A stretch of 28,157 nucleotides of DNA from NCBI GenBank assembly GCA_015057205.1, contig SVEW01000008.1:1-28157 (forward strand), in the 5' to 3' direction. Of this stretch, positions 6,999 to 14,655 are shown one piece after another (position 1 is the first letter of the stretch; every line of letters starts with the position of its first letter). This DNA comes from Lachnospiraceae bacterium. Lineage in GTDB: Bacteria > Bacillota > Clostridia > Lachnospirales > Lachnospiraceae. The position numbers and the translations under genes were made by a program. The notes under the pieces were generated by a model that saw only the letters and a program-made list of their open reading frames with translations, was not told the DNA's origin and made no database searches.

Positions 6999-8063
6999 TC
7001 AATAATCAAACTGTCGATAATACCTGCGTATCGATAATGGATGTCGAAGAAACAGTTCCATATAGGTATCCACTCTGGCGTTCACTGCCCGCATAATCAG
7101 ATGCGACAGACTGCCACGATACTTTTCACTGATTCCTTCCATCGCGTATTCCCGTGTATCAATAATCGTATAATTTCCGTTTACTTTTGGCAAAAACCTT
7201 GCTACACGCTCTGCCAACGGACGTTGCTCATCCTCTCCTATAAACAACGTCACCGGCGTATCGGCAACAATTATTTCCTGCATTCCATGAAAAAATTCCT
7301 GGCAGCTGATAGATTTTGTTCGAATCCACATCTGTTCTTCCCAATAACACATGGCGTAAGAATAGGTGGCACCATACTGATTGCCGGAACCAATAAAATA
7401 GTGCGGCAGGTCCCGATGCTCATTCAAAAAAGCCACCTTTTCTTTTGCATATTCATAGGCCCATGCGTCCGCCTCTTTCTCAACCTGCACCAAGTCTTTT
7501 GCCAAATACTGTTCCATTTGTGCGTTGTATTCTTCGTAGTCAGCAAATTCGCCATTTTTATACATCAAATAATTGGCAACCATATAAAACTTTAGCTGCT
7601 CATTCATTGGATACACAATCAGATAATCCTGCTTATCCGCCTCTGTCAGTGTCGAACCCGGCGTATCAATAAACGCAAATACTCTTGCACCCATGGATTT
7701 GACTTTTTGTACCAACTTCACCATTTCACCGGTGTTACCGGAAACCGAAGAATAAATCAAAACAGATTTTTTCGTAAATCGTTTATTTCCTGTAGTCAAA
7801 AATTCCGCTGCATTTTCCACATAAACCGGAAGACTTGATTTTCCACGCATATACACTTCTACCTGCATACCGGAAGCATAGGTGCCTCCAATACCCATAA
7901 AATATATTCCGTCAAATCCTTCTTCCCATAATTTATCTACAATTCTCTCAATTTCACCACGAAGCGCCAGCGCGCCGTTTACACTGGCAATTTTTTCTTT
8001 CTCATTAAAATCACGTAGGCTTGGCTCTTTTTTTTCAGCCCATATACTATTTCTTTCAATCAT
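6999..8063 (-). CDS. frlB: Fructoselysine-6-phosphate deglycase (SIS family)
   Basis: A 354-residue protein with two SIS (sugar isomerase) domains, about residues 30-165 and 185-330. YFMGIGGTYASG and YSSVSGNTGEM are the phosphosugar-binding parts of the first domain. The C-terminal end HPLSIRRYYRQFDY is typical of the FrlB/fructosamine deglycase branch. It would hydrolyse fructoselysine 6-phosphate to glucose 6-phosphate and lysine in the cytoplasm. The ATG at 8063 has GGAG seven bases upstream; the TTG two codons earlier is rejected. It is the last frl gene, 2 bp after the UTRA gene, and no terminator follows. A related specificity (another Amadori compound) cannot be excluded. Confidence 0.85.
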   Translation of the reverse strand: MIERNSIWAEKKEPSLRDFNEKEKIASVNGALALRGEIERIVDKLWEEGFDGIYFMGIGGTYASGMQVEVYMRGKSSLPVYVENAAEFLTTGNKRFTKKSVLIYSSVSGNTGEMVKLVQKVKSMGARVFAFIDTPGSTLTEADKQDYLIVYPMNEQLKFYMVANYLMYKNGEFADYEEYNAQMEQYLAKDLVQVEKEADAWAYEYAKEKVAFLNEHRDLPHYFIGSGNQYGATYSYAMCYWEEQMWIRTKSISCQEFFHGMQEIIVADTPVTLFIGEDEQRPLAERVARFLPKVNGNYTIIDTREYAMEGISEKYRGSLSHLIMRAVNARVDTYMELFLRHPLSIRRYYRQFDY

Positions 8064-8065
8064 GT

Positions 8066-8587
8066 TCAATCTCCATCCTGTTTATGGTTTAAAAAATGAA
8101 CTTTGAAACTACACCGATTGCCCCGGACATAATTCTTATTAAATTCAACCACTCTACCCTTATCATCATAAGACGTGCTCTGAAAAAAGAGCGCAGGTGT
8201 CTGGGCCTCCATCTTCAAAAGCTTCGCGTCCGCTGCATTCGGTATCACCAAATCAAGGGTCTCTTCCGCTCTTACAAGATGTACGCCAAACATTTCATAG
8301 ATCTCATAAATCGAAAACATATTCAAATCGATACCACTTAGCTTCGGCACCAAATACTTTGGAATATAGATTTCCTCTAAAGATATGGGTTCCTTATTCG
8401 CCAGACATAATCTTCGAATGTAGAATAGATGTTCCTCCGGTTTTATCCGAAAAAGTGAGGCATACAGATTCCCTGCTTCCCTTACATATTTATTTAGAAT
8501 CGTAATAGATGGTACCAGATTTTCTTCTAACATAGTCTGAGAAAATCCTTTTAAATCATCCATATTTCGCTGTATCATTTTTTCCAT
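8066..8587 (-). CDS. Free-standing UTRA-domain protein lacking HTH
   Basis: A 173-residue protein that is nearly all UTRA domain, the ligand-binding half of GntR/HutC regulators. DLKGFSQTMLEENLVPS (11-27) is the usual beginning of the domain, just after the linker to a DNA-binding part, and ISLEEIYIP and ALFFQSTSYDDKGRVVEFNKNYVRG fit its later strands. The winged helix that should precede it is absent, and only 27 bp separate the gene from frlD, so no HTH can be encoded there. The start is ATG at 8587 with a weak AGAAAG, or ATG at 8578. It may bind the pathway ligand or pair with FrlR; both are inference. It could also be a regulator remnant, although the frame is intact. Confidence 0.82.
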   Translation of the reverse strand: MEKMIQRNMDDLKGFSQTMLEENLVPSITILNKYVREAGNLYASLFRIKPEEHLFYIRRLCLANKEPISLEEIYIPKYLVPKLSGIDLNMFSIYEIYEMFGVHLVRAEETLDLVIPNAADAKLLKMEAQTPALFFQSTSYDDKGRVVEFNKNYVRGNRCSFKVHFLNHKQDGD

Positions 8588-8614
8588 TCTTTCTGTGTAA
8601 TTCCAATCATAAAA

Positions 8615-9409
8615 CTACCATGCGCCAAAATAGCCCAAGGTTTCTGTTGCTGTTTCCGCCCCCAAAGCCATGGCCTCTTCCAGGCTTTTTCCTTTTTGTA
8701 TGCCAGTCAAAAAGCCGGCGATATAACTATCCCCTGCCCCCATACTGTCTACCAGATTCTCGCAGGCTTTAATGCCGCCTTTAACAAACCGTTTTCCATC
8801 AAAACAAAGGCTTCCCTGACTTCCCAACATGGCAATCACCATTATAGGTCCTTTTTTCTGAATCCCCATCATTTTTGCACGTACAGCAGGTGTATCCCCT
8901 TCATCCGCAGAAAAAAAGAGATAATCTGTATAAGGTATGGCCACATTTGCAGCCACTGCATCCGGTCGATTTGCGCAATCAAAAGCCGTCACTATGCCGC
9001 GCCCTTTCAGTTGCTCAAAATAGCCTTCCATGCGTCCCCACAAATCTGCTACTACCATATCCTGCTTGGATATAAATTCCATATCCTCTTCACTTAAAGC
9101 AAAGTCCGCCAACACTCCCTCCTCGTAAGCACCAAATACACGCTCACCATCTATGAGACGAACCTGGGATACGGCTGTTTTGCCTTCTTTTACGTACAGA
9201 TGCGACACATCCACGCCCTTCTTTTCCATAGCCTCCTGCATTTGTTGCCCATACGCATCGTTGCCCACAGCACCGATATACGCAGCCGTTCCGCCAAGAC
9301 GGATGGTGTAGACTGCCATATTAACGGGACCTCCTCCTGCGAAAGCTTTCCCGCCATCCATATTGTTATAGTAATCAATGCAATTACTTCCGATTGCCGC
9401 TAACTTCAT
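8615..9409 (-). CDS. frlD: Fructoselysine 6-kinase (PfkB family)
   Basis: A 264-residue ribokinase-like kinase that phosphorylates fructoselysine at the 6 position with ATP, the first cytoplasmic step before FrlB. The N-terminal GGGPVNMAVY (25-34) matches the PfkB substrate region. DSMGAGDSYIAGF (221-233) is the C-terminal signature, with catalytic Asp227. Segments such as VFGAYEEGVLADFALSEEDM and the closing YFGAW closely resemble remembered E. coli FrlD (VFGDYTEGVMADFALSEED, YHGAW). The ATG has GGAGG six bases upstream and overlaps the frlR stop codon by four bases (ATGA), indicating coupled translation. Confidence 0.92.
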   Translation of the reverse strand: MKLAAIGSNCIDYYNNMDGGKAFAGGGPVNMAVYTIRLGGTAAYIGAVGNDAYGQQMQEAMEKKGVDVSHLYVKEGKTAVSQVRLIDGERVFGAYEEGVLADFALSEEDMEFISKQDMVVADLWGRMEGYFEQLKGRGIVTAFDCANRPDAVAANVAIPYTDYLFFSADEGDTPAVRAKMMGIQKKGPIMVIAMLGSQGSLCFDGKRFVKGGIKACENLVDSMGAGDSYIAGFLTGIQKGKSLEEAMALGAETATETLGYFGAW

Positions 9410-10152
9410 TGCACGCCTCCATTTTTCTCAAATTCCACTGTCAAAACGCTGGAAAATTGCACCTGATCAGCGCGTGCCAGGATTCGAAAATATTCAATTA
9501 TCCGTTCCTCGTCATCCCGGGTTACGCCTTCAAGACGAAACACTGCCTGGTTTTCTTCTATTTCCAACCATTTAGCCTCCTGTCCGGTTACATAGGCAAT
9601 TCCAATTTCTTCGCTGCCCTTCTCCGGAAATATTCCATTCTTTTTTAAAATTTTGTATAGGGATTCATCTGTAAAATTATGCTTCTCTATCCCCTGGCAC
9701 AGGGAGTGATTCAAGAAGCTTTCCTCGATTCGAAACGGAATGTTGTTTTTTCTGCGAAGACGTATCAAATGAAATACCTTCTCTCCTTGCGGGATACCCA
9801 ACTTTTCTGCCAACAAGGCATCTGCATCCCGCAATTGGGACCAAACCGTCTCTGTCCACAAAAAGTTTCCCGTACCACGCAAGGATTCTGTTGTTGATTT
9901 GGCATCCTGTAAATTCATCCGAAACTTCGGAGGAGCTACATACGTTCCGGATCCCACCGCACTATACAGGATTCCCTCTTCTATCAAACGTTTGATAGCA
10001 GAACGAAGGGTGGAACGATTCAGGTCCCACATCGCACACATGTCCCTCTCTCCCGGCAACTTGGCGTGAGAACCCAGTTTGTTTTCCTTAATATACCATT
10101 GTATCTGCTCAATTGCATAATCTCTTGGTTTAATCTTTTTAATCTGTTCCAC
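9406..10152 (-). CDS. frlR: GntR/HutC-family regulator of the frl operon
   Basis: A 248-residue regulator of full family length. Residues about 10-75 are the winged helix-turn-helix (LPGERDMCAMWDLNRSTLRS, then EEGILYSAVGSGTYV for the wing) and about 95-240 the UTRA effector domain. It is first in the frl operon and overlaps frlD, so it probably senses fructoselysine or its phosphate and controls its own operon. The name rests on this context as well as the family. The start is GTG with AGGAG seven bases upstream. Candidate binding repeats lie in 10197-10316. Confidence 0.85.
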   Translation of the reverse strand: MEQIKKIKPRDYAIEQIQWYIKENKLGSHAKLPGERDMCAMWDLNRSTLRSAIKRLIEEGILYSAVGSGTYVAPPKFRMNLQDAKSTTESLRGTGNFLWTETVWSQLRDADALLAEKLGIPQGEKVFHLIRLRRKNNIPFRIEESFLNHSLCQGIEKHNFTDESLYKILKKNGIFPEKGSEEIGIAYVTGQEAKWLEIEENQAVFRLEGVTRDDEERIIEYFRILARADQVQFSSVLTVEFEKNGGVQ

Positions 10153-10196
10153 TATTTGTCTCCTATCCCTTTTTGAACTCTTCGGCCGTTGAATTC

Positions 10197-10316
10197 TATA
10201 CCAATTTTACCAATTCTCTATTTTAAAATCCATATACGATTACTCTAAAAATATCTGGAATTTTTATTCCAATTTCCAAAATCTATCCACTTTGGTTCCC
10301 CAAAATCATACCAATT
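10197..10316. promoter_or_regulatory. frl control region with repeated half-sites
   Basis: TACCAATT occurs at 10199-10206, 10208-10215 and 10309-10316 (AATTGGTA on the transcribed sense). Two short palindromes lie between: TGGAAT-TTTT-ATTCCA (10256-10271) and TTTGG-TTCC-CCAAA (10291-10304). The region is AT-rich and upstream of frlR. Several weak promoter pairs are possible and none stands out. These repeats are good candidates for FrlR operators. Confidence 0.55.
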
Positions 10317-10336
10317 TAGTTATTTTTCACATATAG

Positions 10337-10365
10337 AAAAAGCATCCGGTTCTCATCCGGATGCT
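10337..10365 (-). terminator. Terminator of alr
   Basis: Arms AGCATCCGG (10341-10349) and CCGGATGCT (10357-10365) form a perfect 9-bp stem with a 7-nt loop, followed on the minus strand by TTTTC. It lies 13 bp past the alr stop codon and insulates frlR from alr. Confidence 0.88.
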
Positions 10366-10378
10366 AAACACATTTACG

Positions 10379-11548
10379 CTACATACGAAGCATTAATTCT
10401 TTATCTACTACCACCCCATCCCGATAGTACACTCTTGGAACCCGCTTGCTAACAGCGCAGGTAAGTTCATACGGGATGGTATCTGCAAGTTCTGCTAAGG
10501 TATCAATGGAATTCTTTTCGCCAAAAATCTCGACCTCACTTCCAACATCTACCCCCATCATATCCGTAATGTCAATCATACACATATCCATACAAATCTT
10601 ACCGCGCAACTTGGCCGGTCCTTCTTTGGTATACAGACTGCACTTGTTTGACAAACTACGTAAAAATCCATCCGCATATCCGTAGGGCAACACCCCGATA
10701 CGGGTCATTTTATCCGTTTTAAAAATTCCACCGTAACTAATGGCCGTTCCCGCCGGATAGATTTTAATGGTACTTACGGTAGTCTTCATAGTCATAGCCG
10801 GTTTTAGTCCCATTTTATGGGCGAATTCACCGTATCCATAAAGCAACAATCCAGGGCGCACCATATCCAAATACGTTTCGGGAAATCTGGCCACTGCACC
10901 GGTATTCGCACAGTGACGAATAGCAAATTTCACCCCTCTTTTCTTCTCCACTGCTTCAATTACTTCTGAAAACAATGCAAACTGATGCTTTGTATACGCA
11001 TCAAATTCCGGTCCGAATTCATCCGCCACTGCAAAATGGGTAAAAATACCCTCCGCATCCAATCCCGGCATCTCACAGGCCTCGATAATGCCCTCCACGC
11101 CGGTTCCAAAATGCTCCCCGTCGCATAAATATCCCAAACGAGACATTCCTGTATCCACCTTAATATGAACCTTCAGTATACCACCGCACTTACGCGCCTC
11201 AGCACTGTATTCTTCTGCTTTTGCTTTGCAGGTAACGGCCTGGGTAATCTGATAATCTATCAAACGTCCAACCTGTTCCTTTGGAGTATGTCCCAGTATC
11301 AAAATCGGCATGGTAATTCCGTTAACACGAAGCTCTAATGCCTCGTCCGCACTACTTACTGCAAGATAATCTGCTCCTACCTCCTGTAAAAGCTGCCCTA
11401 CCTGTATACTTCCATGTCCATATGCATCTGCCTTCACAACACCAAGGAATTTCACATCCTTGCCAATTTTTTCTTTAATTTTCTTATAATTATAGGCGAT
11501 GGCATCTAAATTGACCTCTGCCCATGTTCTTCTAAGCGTCGATTCCAT
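10379..11548 (-). CDS. alr: Alanine racemase
   Basis: A 389-residue PLP enzyme that interconverts L- and D-alanine for peptidoglycan. FLGVVKADAYGHG carries the PLP lysine (K39) and AISYGG the catalytic tyrosine of the C-terminal domain (Y272). VDTGMSRLG, MVRPGLLLYG and LRGKICMDMCMID are further family signatures. Length is normal and all key residues are present. The ATG is preceded by AAGGTG. It begins 15 bp after the stop codon of the lipase-like gene, with no terminator between, so the two probably share the lipase promoter. Confidence 0.96.
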   Translation of the reverse strand: MESTLRRTWAEVNLDAIAYNYKKIKEKIGKDVKFLGVVKADAYGHGSIQVGQLLQEVGADYLAVSSADEALELRVNGITMPILILGHTPKEQVGRLIDYQITQAVTCKAKAEEYSAEARKCGGILKVHIKVDTGMSRLGYLCDGEHFGTGVEGIIEACEMPGLDAEGIFTHFAVADEFGPEFDAYTKHQFALFSEVIEAVEKKRGVKFAIRHCANTGAVARFPETYLDMVRPGLLLYGYGEFAHKMGLKPAMTMKTTVSTIKIYPAGTAISYGGIFKTDKMTRIGVLPYGYADGFLRSLSNKCSLYTKEGPAKLRGKICMDMCMIDITDMMGVDVGSEVEIFGEKNSIDTLAELADTIPYELTCAVSKRVPRVYYRDGVVVDKELMLRM

Positions 11549-11563
11549 TTCTTACACCTTTCT

Positions 11564-12772
11564 TTAGTACTTATACCCACTCGCCTCTAACCACAGCACA
11601 TAGCTGCTTTGCGAATGAGCATGCTTAAACTTATTGCTTGTCATACCATCTGTAAATAATTTCCCCAAAACATACTGTGCCTTCGTATTGAACACTGCAA
11701 CCTTCAGTGCGTTTCGCAGTCCTTCCCGATAATTGCCGGAAAGGGTATAGCCAATCCCTTTTTGAAAAAAGAATGACGGCGACGGCAGATAGCCGTACCC
11801 TCGTACATAGGGTCGCTCATAATATTCTTCCTGCGATTTGCCTCCATAACGGACAAACGCATTTACCAGTGCTATTTTGCCTTTTTTGGTGTACCCTTCA
11901 TACGCTTTTCCTGTCAGTTTCTTAAATGCCTTCATCATCACTTTTTTACTACGAATCGGCAAAACCACATCTTTGCCATAGCGTCGATAGCCCCACTTCT
12001 TTGGTGCTACTTCCGTCACAAAATCACCCGGATTTAGAAAATTCACAATATTTAAGTACCCCTTTCTTACTCCCTGGGTAGAAACCCTTGGAGAAGCAAA
12101 GGTAAAGGCATACACTCTGGAAGCCGAATACTTTTCTGTCATTCGCTTTGCAAAAAGATTCGCTACTGCACCACCACGGCTATGCCCGGTAATCCAGAAC
12201 TTTAAATTGCTAACAATGCCATTTTGCTGAAGATAATGACAAATTTTGGCATCCAATTCCTTTTCTGCCAGGGCGAAACCATGATGCGTTTTTCCCTTGC
12301 CGATATTAAAATTGCTTACCCATTCATAATTAAGTCCGGTTCCCTTTATCCACACTGCAATCAGATTAAAATCACGTATCCGCTTATATCCAAGACAAAA
12401 CGACACGTGATCGTTATCTCTGCGGGTTGCATGTACGTAATCATACACGTAATGAAACCCAAACTTCTTCATCAGCTTAATGGCATAGCGCCGTTTATAG
12501 GTTGCTCCTGCCGCCACCATAGACGTGTGGGCCAGGGATTTGTGAAGAGCTGATAATGAGCCTGTACTGGTTGGTGGCTCTGAAAAATAGGAGTCGGTAT
12601 ATCCTACGGTAGCCTTAAATGTCTTTCGAAACGCCCCGTCCCGGTATTCTACCTGCATCCACTCCTCCGAGTTTGCCGGATTGTAATCGGCTCCCTTAAC
12701 CGGTAACGGAATCAGAAAACAACATACAAGCAGCCCTACGAATACTTTCTTCATTTTCATGTAAAAATTCAT
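11564..12772 (-). CDS. Secreted class-3 lipase-like alpha/beta hydrolase
   Basis: A 402-residue protein with an N-terminal signal peptide (charged MKMKK, hydrophobic residues about 10-25, likely cleavage near G27/A28; no lipobox). The centre has the lipase-3 nucleophile elbow FWITGHSRGGAVA (Ser198), and NPGDFV contains the likely acid residue Asp250. A His near the C-terminus (H384 or H386) may complete the triad. The substrate is unknown; family members hydrolyse glycerolipids or other esters. GAGGTGG precedes the ATG. It is divergent from the XRE regulator at 12970, with a palindrome over its -35 region, and leads into alr. Confidence 0.82.
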   Translation of the reverse strand: MNFYMKMKKVFVGLLVCCFLIPLPVKGADYNPANSEEWMQVEYRDGAFRKTFKATVGYTDSYFSEPPTSTGSLSALHKSLAHTSMVAAGATYKRRYAIKLMKKFGFHYVYDYVHATRRDNDHVSFCLGYKRIRDFNLIAVWIKGTGLNYEWVSNFNIGKGKTHHGFALAEKELDAKICHYLQQNGIVSNLKFWITGHSRGGAVANLFAKRMTEKYSASRVYAFTFASPRVSTQGVRKGYLNIVNFLNPGDFVTEVAPKKWGYRRYGKDVVLPIRSKKVMMKAFKKLTGKAYEGYTKKGKIALVNAFVRYGGKSQEEYYERPYVRGYGYLPSPSFFFQKGIGYTLSGNYREGLRNALKVAVFNTKAQYVLGKLFTDGMTSNKFKHAHSQSSYVLWLEASGYKY

Positions 12773-12801
12773 CTGCGTACCACCTCGCTCTTCTATAGTT
12801 T

Positions 12802-12841
12802 ATTATAACAGACTGAAACATATTTTACCACATTGGTAAAA
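12802..12841 (-). promoter_or_regulatory. Lipase-alr promoter with overlapping 19-bp palindrome
   Basis: A perfect TATAAT -10 box (minus strand, 12802-12807) lies 29 bp before the ATG. The -35 position 17 bp upstream is TGGTAA (12825-12830), a weak match. It lies inside the palindrome TTTTACCACATTGGTAAAA (12823-12841), with 8-bp perfect arms and CAT between. A repressor or activator site is likely; the divergent XRE protein is the obvious candidate. Confidence 0.6.
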
Positions 12842-12909
12842 AATGACAAGACCTTTAAAAATCTACACCATGTGTGCATTTTCCAGATTTTTCCATACTT
12901 TTAGTTTCT

Positions 12910-12925
12910 TGTGAATTGGCGCACA
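12910..12925. promoter_or_regulatory. Near-consensus CRP-type site before the XRE gene
   Basis: TGTGAATTGGCGCACA differs from TGTGA-N6-TCACA at one base. It lies 45 bp before the XRE start codon, in the shared divergent region. It could be bound by the Crp/Fnr regulator encoded at 582-1238, but a single site with one mismatch is weak evidence. Confidence 0.3.
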
Positions 12926-12969
12926 TAAAGTTAGGCTAGTCATATACGATTTACAAAGGAGAACCCACT

Positions 12970-13302
12970 ATGAACTTATCTACAGAGATTGGTAAACGCA
13001 TTCGTTTTTACCGCAACCAATGTGAACTTACACAAGAAGAGCTTGCTGAAAAATGTGATGTACACCCAACTTACATTGGTCAGTTAGAACGTGGCGAAAA
13101 GACCCCATCTCTAGATGTACTCTTTCGCATTTCGAAGCATCTACAGGTATCCATGACCTTTCTGTTAGATGACGTAGAAACGATACTTTCTTCTAAGAGC
13201 AGTTCAACGTTCAATATCTACCAACGTGTGATGCAACTTCCAAGCAAAAAACAAAAGGCGCTAATTGAAATATTAGATTGGATGGATCAATATTTAAAAT
13301 AA
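12970..13302 (+). CDS. XRE-family HTH regulator
   Basis: A 110-residue cytoplasmic regulator. Residues about 6-66 form the HTH_3 domain: IGKRIRFYRNQCELTQEELAEKC, then VHPTYIGQLERGEKTPSLDVLFRISKHL. The C-terminal 40 residues are helical and may dimerise; no enzyme or ligand domain is present. The ATG has AAAGGAG eight bases upstream. It is the only plus-strand gene between 1239 and the window end and is divergent from the lipase gene, so local control of that promoter is plausible. Confidence 0.88.
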   Translation: MNLSTEIGKRIRFYRNQCELTQEELAEKCDVHPTYIGQLERGEKTPSLDVLFRISKHLQVSMTFLLDDVETILSSKSSSTFNIYQRVMQLPSKKQKALIEILDWMDQYLK

Positions 13303-13307
13303 GAGCA

Positions 13308-13339
13308 AATGCGAGAAAGTCATCTAACTTTCTCGCATT
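13308..13339. terminator. Bidirectional terminator between XRE gene and thiN
   Basis: Arms AATGCGAGAAAGT (13308-13320) and ACTTTCTCGCATT (13327-13339) are perfect 13-bp complements with a 6-nt loop. The site lies between convergent stop codons. The plus-strand tail is CTTTAGTCTTT; the minus-strand tail is short. Confidence 0.85.
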
Positions 13340-13341
13340 CT

Positions 13342-13992
13342 TTAGTCTTTCTTAGATTCAATTATCAACAAGATTCCGGCTTCAAATTCTATACTGGCCG
13401 TCTTTTCTACTATTTCATTGCTGACACATCGCGCTATACCACTTGGCAAATCATAATCTGTTACGTTGTATTTTAACCCTCGTAATGTCAAGTTCTTTAC
13501 ACATCCGGAAAATGGTATCAGGGAAAGATAATACCCATACTGTTCCTCACGTTGTATCCGAACCGGTCGGTTCACCATGCGAATACGATTACCCGGGTCT
13601 ACCAGATAACAAGGCACATTTTCCTTTAATGCAGTATACAAAAGTTGGATATTTCCAAGCACATGGTCCATTCTGCTTCCGGTAGCACCGTAAATCGTGA
13701 TGCTATCAGCTTTAAGGCCTATTGCCTGCATAATCGCCAACTCTGTATCGGTTTCATCTTTTTCTGATGGATGTCGGTCAATAACCGCCCTGCCACGCTC
13801 TTCCAGTAAAGCTAATGTCTGTGGATGTACAGAATCAAAGTCACCAACAACATAATCCGGCTCAAAACGACTGTGAAGAAAAAAGTCTGCACCGTGGTCC
13901 ACTGCTATCAGCACATCGTATGCTTCTTTTTCAAGTTGTGCCTCAACAAACTCCTTCTCCACTGTTCCACCGGTAACGATTCCTACCTTCAT
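13342..13992 (-). CDS. thiN: Thiamine diphosphokinase
   Basis: A 216-residue enzyme that transfers pyrophosphate from ATP to thiamine to make thiamine diphosphate. The N-terminal domain has VVGDFDS (48-54), EKDETDTELA (77-86) and GATGSRMDH (102-110), all family signatures for metal and nucleotide binding. The C-terminal beta domain binds thiamine. Its start codon overlaps the rpe stop by one base. It is the last gene of the murE-thiN cluster, ending at the terminator. Confidence 0.94.
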   Translation of the reverse strand: MKVGIVTGGTVEKEFVEAQLEKEAYDVLIAVDHGADFFLHSRFEPDYVVGDFDSVHPQTLALLEERGRAVIDRHPSEKDETDTELAIMQAIGLKADSITIYGATGSRMDHVLGNIQLLYTALKENVPCYLVDPGNRIRMVNRPVRIQREEQYGYYLSLIPFSGCVKNLTLRGLKYNVTDYDLPSGIARCVSNEIVEKTASIEFEAGILLIIESKKD

Positions 13993-14645
13993 TATGCCAG
14001 TTTTTCTAAAAACGCCTTAACATTTGCAGCAGCATCATTCTTAAAGACCGCACTGCCTGCTACAAAGACATTGGCTCCTGCCTGTTTAATTTCTTCCACG
14101 TTCTCCAGGTTGACACCGCCATCCACTTCAATGTCTACCGAGAGATTTCGTTCTGTAATCATACTACGCAAACGACGTACCTTCTCTGTGCAGTAAGAAA
14201 TATATTTCTGTCCACCAAATCCCGGATTTACGCTCATGATTAATATCATATCCACTTGTTCTAACACATATTCAATGGTAGACAAATCCGTTGCCGGATT
14301 CAGAGCTACCGCCGCCTTACAACCTGCATCCTTAATATGTTGTATGGTACGGTCTAAATGCTTGCAAGCCTCCTGGTGTACACAAATAATATCTGCCCCA
14401 CACTTTGCAAACTCATCCACGTAACGATCCGGTTCTTCAATCATCAAATGTACATCAAAAACCTTCTTCGTTGCAGGACGAATGCTTTTAATCACCGGCA
14501 TTCCAAAAGAAATGCTCGGGACAAACAATCCATCCATTACATCAATATGCACATACTGTGCACCTGCTTCATCAATTGTCTTCACTTCTTCTGCCAATCG
14601 GCCAAAATCAGCCGACAGCAATGATGGTGATAAATAGTAATTCAT
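13992..14645 (-). CDS. rpe: Ribulose-phosphate 3-epimerase
   Basis: A 217-residue TIM-barrel enzyme that interconverts ribulose 5-phosphate and xylulose 5-phosphate in the pentose phosphate pathway. Signatures are LSPSLLSADF at the N-terminus, HIDVMDG and FDVHLMI carrying metal His/Asp residues, LIMSVNPGFGGQ as the phosphate loop and IEVDGGVN with the second catalytic Asp. AGGAG lies upstream of the ATG. It follows rsgA by 10 bp, as in many Firmicutes. Confidence 0.96.
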   Translation of the reverse strand: MNYYLSPSLLSADFGRLAEEVKTIDEAGAQYVHIDVMDGLFVPSISFGMPVIKSIRPATKKVFDVHLMIEEPDRYVDEFAKCGADIICVHQEACKHLDRTIQHIKDAGCKAAVALNPATDLSTIEYVLEQVDMILIMSVNPGFGGQKYISYCTEKVRRLRSMITERNLSVDIEVDGGVNLENVEEIKQAGANVFVAGSAVFKNDAAANVKAFLEKLA

Positions 14646-14655
14646 TGCCTTTCTC

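Noticed and set aside
7041..7595. 184-residue plus-strand frame opposite frlB
   Set aside because: Antisense shadow of a clear SIS-domain gene; no domain and no ribosome binding site.
8066..8614. Frameshifted HTH hidden upstream of the UTRA-only gene
   Set aside because: Only 27 bp lie between it and the frlD stop codon, and frlD is intact, so no HTH remnant fits.
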